A stretch of 32,617 bases of DNA from an uncultured Porphyromonadaceae bacterium (lineage in GTDB: Bacteria > Bacteroidota > Bacteroidia > Bacteroidales > Muribaculaceae): positions 1-32,617 of the forward strand of contig CAMWLS010000025.1 in assembly GCA_947175205.1 (NCBI GenBank). The letters are read 5' to 3'. The translations under genes and the position numbers were made by a program. The notes beneath the pieces were generated by a model that was not told where the DNA came from, made no database searches, and saw nothing but the letters and a program-made list of their open reading frames with translations. Shown here in pieces: positions 28,001 to 32,617 of the stretch (position 1 is the stretch's first letter; each line of letters begins with the position of its first letter).

Positions 28001-28372
28001 TTATTTCAGTTCTACTTCTGCGCCTGCTTCTTCGAGCTGCTTCTTCAGGCCTTCTGCATCAGCCTTAGAAAGACCTTCCTTAACTACGCTGGGTGCGCCG
28101 TCAACCATTTCCTTAGCTTCCTTCAGACCCAGACCGGTCAGTTCCTTAACCAGCTTTACAACCTGGAGCTTGTTAGCACCGGCTGCCTTAAGAACTACGT
28201 CAAAAGCTGACTTCTCTTCAGCAGCAGGACCAGCAGCGGGGCCAGCGGCAACTGCTACAGCAGCAGCGGCGGGTTCAATACCGTACTCTTCTTTCAGAAT
28301 CTGAGCGAGTTCGTTTACTTCCTTTACAGTGAGGTTAACAAGTTGTTCAGCAAAAGCTTTTAAATCTGCCAT
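28001..28372 (-). CDS. rplL: 50S ribosomal protein L7/L12
   Basis: The 123-residue stalk protein is present in several copies per ribosome and recruits translation factors. The N-terminal dimerisation part ([19 protein letters not shown]) is joined by an Ala/Pro/Gly hinge (about 41-60) to the C-terminal factor-binding domain, with the conserved [18 protein letters not shown] and [13 protein letters not shown]. An in-frame ATG at 28405 would add 11 residues and was rejected because MADLK is the family N-terminus. It follows rplJ after 86 bp. Confidence 0.97.
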   Translation of the reverse strand: MADLKAFAEQLVNLTVKEVNELAQILKEEYGIEPAAAAVAVAAGPAAGPAAEEKSAFDVVLKAAGANKLQVVKLVKELTGLGLKEAKEMVDGAPSVVKEGLSKADAEGLKKQLEEAGAEVELK

Positions 28373-28458
28373 TTTTGTATAAATTAATTTTGTTATTTTA
28401 ATCAATAAATTGTGAGTGCCGTTAAGTTTAATTTCAGACTGCTAAGCCACGACACGTC

Positions 28459-28983
28459 TTAGCCTTCTTTCTGTGAGAGGGTTTCCAGAATACCATGGAG
28501 CTTGGTACCTCCTGAGGTAAGCGCGCTGATGACATTCTTTGCAGGTGACTGCAGAAGTGCAACAACATCGGCAATAAGCTCGTTCTTGCTCTTGATAGAA
28601 GCCAGAGCATCCAGCTGATCAGCGCCTACGTATACAGTCTCCTCAACATACGCTGCCTTAAGCGCGGGCAGTGTATCACCTTTCTTGACAAAATCCTTCA
28701 GCAGTTTTGCAGGGGCATTGCCAACATTGGTGCACATCAGAGAAGTACTTCCCTTAAGTGTGGGATAAAGTTCAGAGAAATCACCGTCAAGTGTTTCAAG
28801 AGCTTTATGTAACAGTGTATTCTTAACCACCAGAAGCTTTACATCTGCATTGAAGCATGCGCGACGCAGAGCACTGGTCTTTTCAGCGTCAAGACCTGTG
28901 GTCTCAACTAAATAAAAACCGTTGTACTCACGGAGAGTATTGGCTATATTCTCAATAACAATAGCTTTATCTTCCTTTTTCAT
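28459..28983 (-). CDS. rplJ: 50S ribosomal protein L10
   Basis: The 174-residue protein anchors L7/L12 dimers to the 23S rRNA to form the stalk base. It begins MKKEDKAIVIENIANTLREY and contains the conserved TSALRRACFNADVKLLVVKNTL segment (shortened here: LRRACF, VVKNTLLHKAL). The C-terminal helix that binds L12 follows. It begins 20 bp after rplA, which leaves little room for the L10 leader that autoregulates this gene in other bacteria. A hairpin (GCTAAG 28441-28446 / CTTAGC 28458-28463) spans its stop codon. Confidence 0.96.
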   Translation of the reverse strand: MKKEDKAIVIENIANTLREYNGFYLVETTGLDAEKTSALRRACFNADVKLLVVKNTLLHKALETLDGDFSELYPTLKGSTSLMCTNVGNAPAKLLKDFVKKGDTLPALKAAYVEETVYVGADQLDALASIKSKNELIADVVALLQSPAKNVISALTSGGTKLHGILETLSQKEG

Positions 28984-29003
28984 GTTCTTACGGATTTTAA
29001 ATG

Positions 29004-29699
29004 TTAAGCGTCAACAGTCTTGGTGTCAACTTTAACGCCGGGACTCATGGTGCTTGAAAGATAAATGCTCTTAAGATAAGTACCCTTGGCGGTAGCAGGC
29101 TTCAGCTTGATGAGGGTGTTAATGAACTCACGTGCATTGTCACGCATCTGCTCAGGAGTAAAACTCATCTTACCGATTGAGCTATGAACAATACCGTTCT
29201 TGTCAACCTTGAAGTCAATTTTACCCTTCTTAACTTCCTCAACGGCCTTTGCTACATCCATAGTCACAGTACCGCTCTTGGGGTTAGGCATCAGACCGCG
29301 GGGACCGAGTACGCGACCCAGTGCACCGATCTTACCCATGATAGCGGGCTGAGTGATGATAACATCAATATCAGTCCAACCACCCTTGATTTTTTCAATA
29401 TATTCGTCAAGTCCTACATAATCTGCGCCCGCAGCCTTTGCAGCTGCCTCTGCGTCAGGATTACATAATACAAGCACTTTTACCTGCTTTCCAGTTCCGT
29501 GAGGCAGTGTTACCACGCCACGTACCATCTGGTTTGCCTTACGAGGATCCACACCAAGACGCACATCTATGTCAAATGATGCGTCAAACTTGGCATAGTT
29601 TACTTCCTTTACCTTTTCTACAGCCTCAGCTAAAGAATAGGCTTTCCCGGCTTCAATCTTCGATAAGGCTAACTTCTGATTCTTTGTAAGTTTACTCAT
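29004..29699 (-). CDS. rplA: 50S ribosomal protein L1
   Basis: The 231-residue protein forms the mobile L1 stalk that assists release of deacylated tRNA from the E site; in many bacteria it also represses its own operon. The family signature [20 protein letters not shown] and the C-terminal MSPGVKVDT block are present. It lies between rplK (14-bp gap) and rplJ (20-bp gap), in the usual order, so the three are certainly one transcription unit. Confidence 0.97.
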   Translation of the reverse strand: MSKLTKNQKLALSKIEAGKAYSLAEAVEKVKEVNYAKFDASFDIDVRLGVDPRKANQMVRGVVTLPHGTGKQVKVLVLCNPDAEAAAKAAGADYVGLDEYIEKIKGGWTDIDVIITQPAIMGKIGALGRVLGPRGLMPNPKSGTVTMDVAKAVEEVKKGKIDFKVDKNGIVHSSIGKMSFTPEQMRDNAREFINTLIKLKPATAKGTYLKSIYLSSTMSPGVKVDTKTVDA

Positions 29700-29713
29700 T
29701 TCAATTGAAGTTT

Positions 29714-30157
29714 TTATTTGTTTCCGGGGAATTCCCCTTTAACGGTGATACCCATACTTCTGGCTGTACCGGCAACCATACGCATAGCAGACTCTACTGT
29801 GAAGCAATTGAGGTCCGGCATTTTGTCAGCTGCAATTGTCTGTACCTGTTCCCATGTGATTTCAGCAACCTTCTTACGGTTAGGCTCCTTAGAACCTGAC
29901 TTCAGTTTTGCTACCTCTTTCAGCTGGATGGCAACCGGGGGAGTCTTTACAACAAAGTCAAAAGACTTATCTGTATAGTAAGTGATTACTACAGGCAGAA
30001 CCTTTCCGGCCTTATCCTGGGTGCGGGCATTGAATTGCTTGCAAAATTCCATGATGTTGATACCCTTCGAACCGAGGGCGGGACCTACGGGAGGTGAAGG
30101 GTTTGCTGCTCCACCTTTAATCTGCAATTTGATTTGTCCAGCAATTTCTTTAGCCAT
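29714..30157 (-). CDS. rplK: 50S ribosomal protein L11
   Basis: The 147-residue protein binds 23S rRNA at the GTPase-associated centre and is needed for RelA activation and thiopeptide binding elsewhere. It has the N-terminal [20 protein letters not shown] block, with the proline-rich loop that contacts rRNA ([10 protein letters not shown]), and the C-terminal rRNA-binding domain ending [14 protein letters not shown]. It follows nusG after 70 bp. Confidence 0.97.
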   Translation of the reverse strand: MAKEIAGQIKLQIKGGAANPSPPVGPALGSKGINIMEFCKQFNARTQDKAGKVLPVVITYYTDKSFDFVVKTPPVAIQLKEVAKLKSGSKEPNRKKVAEITWEQVQTIAADKMPDLNCFTVESAMRMVAGTARSMGITVKGEFPGNK

Positions 30158-30227
30158 TGGATTAAAAACTTATTTAATTAATTATAAGTGCGCTGTAAAA
30201 GGAATTCTTTCGTAACCAAGGGTCCTC

Positions 30228-30791
30228 TTATTCACGCTCTACCTTTGAATTTTCCAGCTCTATTGACGTCTTACGTCCAAAAATCTTCACACTCACTGTG
30301 AGTTTACGTTTCTCCTTATTCACTTCTTCAATGACTCCGGAGAAGCCTGAGAACGGTTCAGATATAATCTTCACCGTCTCACCAACAATAAAGTCAGATG
30401 CTTCATCCTCAACAGGCTCACTCAGTTCATCCGCTGCACCCAGCATGCGCATAACCTCCGAATGACGCAGACGTTCAGGCTTGCTGCCTTTCTCACGCCC
30501 ACGCAGAAAGTCAATTACATTTGTTGTGTTTGTCAGCTCATGAATAAGTTCGCCGGTAAGGATTGCCTCAATAAAAACGTAGCCTGAATACAAGTTACGT
30601 TCTTTTACAACCTTCTTGCCGTTACGGACAGTAAGAACTTTCTCTGTGGGAATCAGTACCTGAAACAAATAATTGCCAAGACCTCCATTCTTGATTGCAG
30701 CATCAAGCACTTCTTTAACCTTAGCTTCTTTACCTGAGATGGCACGCAGTACGTACCACCCTTTCTTTGATTCTGTACCAGTATTTTCCAC
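30228..30791 (-). CDS. nusG: Transcription termination/antitermination protein NusG
   Basis: The 187-residue general elongation factor binds the RNA polymerase clamp and couples it to ribosomes or Rho. The N-terminal NGN domain starts WYVLRAISGKEAKVKEVL and includes NLYSGYVFIEA. The C-terminal KOW domain is at about 133-187 (GETVKIISEPFSGFSGVIEE). The region between the two is acidic and longer than in E. coli, normal for Bacteroidetes. It sits between secE (49-bp gap) and rplK. Confidence 0.97.
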   Translation of the reverse strand: MENTGTESKKGWYVLRAISGKEAKVKEVLDAAIKNGGLGNYLFQVLIPTEKVLTVRNGKKVVKERNLYSGYVFIEAILTGELIHELTNTTNVIDFLRGREKGSKPERLRHSEVMRMLGAADELSEPVEDEASDFIVGETVKIISEPFSGFSGVIEEVNKEKRKLTVSVKIFGRKTSIELENSKVERE

Positions 30792-30840
30792 TTTCTGAAA
30801 TTCTTTATGTCCTTAATAACTCATCAAGTTAGTACGGAAT

Positions 30841-31035
30841 TTAAAGTCCGTAAATAAAGTGCATAAGAGCATTCACCACCTGATCCATGATGAAAATCGC
30901 AATGGCGATTAAAACGGAAGCAATCATCACGATTATGGCAGATTTTACAACCTGCTTTCTGGTGGGCCAAGAAGTCTTATAACGTAATTCATCGTAAGAC
31001 TCCTCAATATTCGTAAGTAGTTTCAGTTTTTTCAT
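30841..31035 (-). CDS. secE: Preprotein translocase subunit SecE
   Basis: This 64-residue, single-pass membrane protein clamps the SecY channel. A short amphipathic helix containing the conserved SWPTRKQV precedes one membrane helix at about residues 33-56 (IIVMIASVLIAIAIFIMDQV). This is the short one-helix form usual outside Enterobacteria. It begins 14 nt after the 3' end of tRNA-Trp and is followed by nusG, the usual order. Confidence 0.95.
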   Translation of the reverse strand: MKKLKLLTNIEESYDELRYKTSWPTRKQVVKSAIIVMIASVLIAIAIFIMDQVVNALMHFIYGL

Positions 31036-31049
31036 TATTCAATTTTTAG

Positions 31050-31122
31050 CACGGGACGAGAGACTCGAACTCCCGACACCCGGTTTTGGAGACCGGTGCT
31101 CTACCAACTGAGCTAGTCCCGT
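31050..31122 (-). tRNA. trnW: tRNA-Trp (CCA anticodon)
   Basis: On the minus strand a 73-nt cloverleaf folds fully: acceptor ACGGGAC/GTCCCGT, D arm GCTC/GAGC, anticodon stem CCGGT/ACCGG around CTCCAAA (anticodon CCA), and a T arm with loop TTCGAGT. The discriminator is G, as expected for tRNA-Trp. The 3' CCA is not encoded. It lies between tuf and secE. Confidence 0.98.
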
Positions 31123-31128
31123 AAATAA

Positions 31129-31173
31129 TCAAGTACCGGCCTTTTGCAACTCGGCATCAAAGCCGGTACTTGA
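31129..31173 (-). other. Strong hairpin between tuf and tRNA-Trp
   Basis: A perfect 12-bp stem, TCAAGTACCGGC (31129-31140) / GCCGGTACTTGA (31162-31173), extended by TTT/AAA across a bulged C. On the minus strand only TTATTTA follows, and the tRNA 5' end is 6 nt further. It is either a leaky terminator of tuf or an RNase processing signal that helps free the tRNA. Confidence 0.65.
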
Positions 31174-31205
31174 ATATGGGTTAATTAATTCTTCTGAATT
31201 AAATA

Positions 31206-32390
31206 TTAGTCAAGAATTTCAGTAATCTGACCTGAACCTACGGTGCGGCCACCTTCACGGATAGCGAAACGCAGACCCTGATCACATGCTACCGGGTTGA
31301 TGAGCTCAACAATGATCTCAACGTGGTCACCGGGCATTACCATTTCTACACCTTCGGGGAGAGTAATTTCACCGGTTACGTCAAGTGTACGGATGTAGAA
31401 CTGGGGACGGTAGTGATTGTGGAAAGGAGTGTGACGGCCACCTTCTTCCTTCTTCAGGATATAAACAGAAGCTTTGAACTTGCTGTGGGGCTTAACAACA
31501 CCGGGATGGCAGATAACCATACCACGCTTGATGTCCTTCTTATCAATACCACGGAGAAGCAGACCTACGTTGTCACCGGCTTCACCCTGATCCAGGAGCT
31601 TGCGGAACATTTCAACACCTGTTACGGTTGACTTCATGTTTGCACCAAGACCCATGATCTGAACTTCATCACCAACCTTTACGATACCGGTTTCAATACG
31701 ACCGGTGGCAACAGTACCACGACCGGTGATTGAGAACACGTCTTCAACAGGCATAAGGAAGGGTTTGTCAACGTCACGGGGAGGCAGGGGAATCCAGTTA
31801 TCAACTGCATCCATCAGTTCAACAACCTTAGCTTCCCACTCGGGCTCACCATTCAGCGCACCCAGAGCTGAACCACGGATGATGGGAGTTTCATCACCGT
31901 CATATTCATAAGCTGAGAGAAGTTCACGCATTTCCATTTCAACCAGTTCCAGCATTTCCTCGTCATCAACCATATCACACTTGTTAAGGAAAACAACGAT
32001 ACGGGGAACGTTTACCTGACGGGCGAGCAGGATGTGCTCACGAGTCTGAGGCATGGGTCCATCAGTTGCTGCTACTACGATGATAGCACCGTCCATCTGA
32101 GCAGCACCGGTTACCATGTTCTTTACATAGTCAGCATGTCCGGGGCAGTCTACGTGAGCATAGTGACGGTTTGCAGTCTCATACTCTACGTGGGCAGTGT
32201 TAATTGTAATACCACGCTCTTTTTCCTCGGGAGCGTTGTCAATCTGGTCAAATGACTTAACTTCAGAAAGACCCTTCTTTGCAAGCACTGTAGTGATTGC
32301 AGCAGTCAGAGTAGTCTTGCCGTGGTCAACATGACCAATAGTACCGATGTTTACATGCGGTTTGGTTCTTTCGAATTTCTCTTTAGCCAT
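31206..32390 (-). CDS. tuf: Elongation factor Tu
   Basis: This 394-residue GTPase delivers aminoacyl-tRNA to the ribosome. G1 is GHVDHGKTT (19-27), G3 is [12 protein letters not shown] near 81-92, and G4 is NKCD near 136-139; domains 2 and 3 follow to the C-terminal GQITEILD. The longest frame begins at 32468, but the family N-terminus [14 protein letters not shown] places the ATG at 32390; the extra 26 residues would come from the tRNA-tuf spacer. It is downstream of tRNA-Gly and tRNA-Thr, with no separate promoter seen, so it is probably co-transcribed with them. Confidence 0.98.
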   Translation of the reverse strand: MAKEKFERTKPHVNIGTIGHVDHGKTTLTAAITTVLAKKGLSEVKSFDQIDNAPEEKERGITINTAHVEYETANRHYAHVDCPGHADYVKNMVTGAAQMDGAIIVVAATDGPMPQTREHILLARQVNVPRIVVFLNKCDMVDDEEMLELVEMEMRELLSAYEYDGDETPIIRGSALGALNGEPEWEAKVVELMDAVDNWIPLPPRDVDKPFLMPVEDVFSITGRGTVATGRIETGIVKVGDEVQIMGLGANMKSTVTGVEMFRKLLDQGEAGDNVGLLLRGIDKKDIKRGMVICHPGVVKPHSKFKASVYILKKEEGGRHTPFHNHYRPQFYIRTLDVTGEITLPEGVEMVMPGDHVEIIVELINPVACDQGLRFAIREGGRTVGSGQITEILD

Positions 32391-32433
32391 AACTTGCTTA
32401 TTTATTTTAAATGATTGATTCTCTGCAATAATG

Positions 32434-32463
32434 CCGCGATAACGTATGCGCGCTATCGGGGCT
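32434..32463 (-). other. Hairpin in the tRNA-Thr / tuf spacer
   Basis: Read on the minus strand, GCCCCGATA and TATCGCGGC pair over nine positions with one G-G mismatch around a 12-nt loop. No U tract follows. A role in tRNA 3' processing or in the tuf leader is possible. Confidence 0.4.
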
Positions 32464-32477
32464 ATCAACTAATAAAG

Positions 32478-32549
<72 letters not shown>

Positions 32550-32563
32550 AAAAAAAATGTTTG

Positions 32564-32617
32564 AGCGGAAGACGAGGCTCAAACTCGCGACCCTCAGCTT
32601 GGAAGGCTGATGCTCTA
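32564..32617 (-). tRNA. trnG: tRNA-Gly (TCC anticodon), 5' part cut by the window edge
   Basis: On the minus strand the anticodon stem TCAGC/GCTGA encloses CTTCCAA (anticodon TCC), followed by variable GGGTC, T arm GCGAG/CTCGT, and the 3' acceptor strand CTTCCGC with discriminator T. The acceptor 5' strand and most of the D arm lie beyond 32617. The T loop is TTTGAGC, with T where position 56 is nearly always C. Confidence 0.93.

Noticed and set aside
32391-32468. N-terminal extension of EF-Tu by 26 residues
   Set aside because: The family N-terminus begins at the ATG at 32390, and the extension comes from the non-coding tRNA spacer and its hairpin.

Overview
The window is a chromosomal segment of a Bacteroidales bacterium. 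The case rests on several independent signs. Shine-Dalgarno sites are missing in front of most genes. At least two sites match the Bacteroidetes housekeeping promoter closely (TTTG, 19-20 bp, TAnnTTTG). There are large secreted proteins with T9SS-like or 'YYNLQG' C-termini, two DUF6056-like membrane proteins, and the order tRNA-Gly / tRNA-Thr / tuf / tRNA-Trp / secE / nusG / rplKAJL / rpoBC. I cannot name the genus; a gut Prevotellaceae- or Muribaculaceae-like lineage would fit.

Layout. Positions 1-619 have no gene. They carry two tandem promoters firing leftward off the window, which look like the promoter region of an rRNA operon. A rightward group follows: ychF, a DUF6056-like membrane protein and dtd (620-3979). 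It converges on a leftward secreted-protein gene (4116-5435) through a bidirectional terminator. All remaining genes read leftward: a second DUF6056-like protein, a short homocysteine S-methyltransferase-like protein, a 115-residue protein of unknown function, a coiled-coil zinc-ribbon protein with a Nif3-family protein and aspS (one likely operon), dnaK, a DEAD-box RNA helicase, and a 1082-residue multidomain secreted protein. The right 13 kb is the transcription/translation supercluster rpoC-rpoB-rplL-rplJ-rplA-rplK-nusG-secE-trnW-tuf-trnT-trnG.

How the genes fit together. The right half encodes the RNA polymerase core, its NusG factor, the ribosomal stalk and L1/L11, the SecE translocon subunit and EF-Tu with three tRNAs. 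The middle adds tRNA charging (AspRS), D-aminoacyl-tRNA proofreading (Dtd), a ribosome-associated ATPase (YchF), protein folding (DnaK) and RNA remodelling (DEAD-box). The lineage-specific part is the two envelope membrane proteins and two secreted proteins.

I found no CRISPR array, insertion sequence, phage gene, toxin-antitoxin pair or defence system. The points most worth a second look are at RNA level: one well-supported leaderless start and one weaker one, mutually exclusive hairpins in the dnaK leader, terminator-like or processing hairpins inside the rpl-rpoBC and tuf-secE transcription units, an acceptor-stem mismatch in tRNA-Thr, and the tandem rrn-like promoters at the left edge. 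CDS starts were trimmed from the longest reading frame for dtd, both secreted proteins, the second DUF6056-like gene, rplL and tuf.
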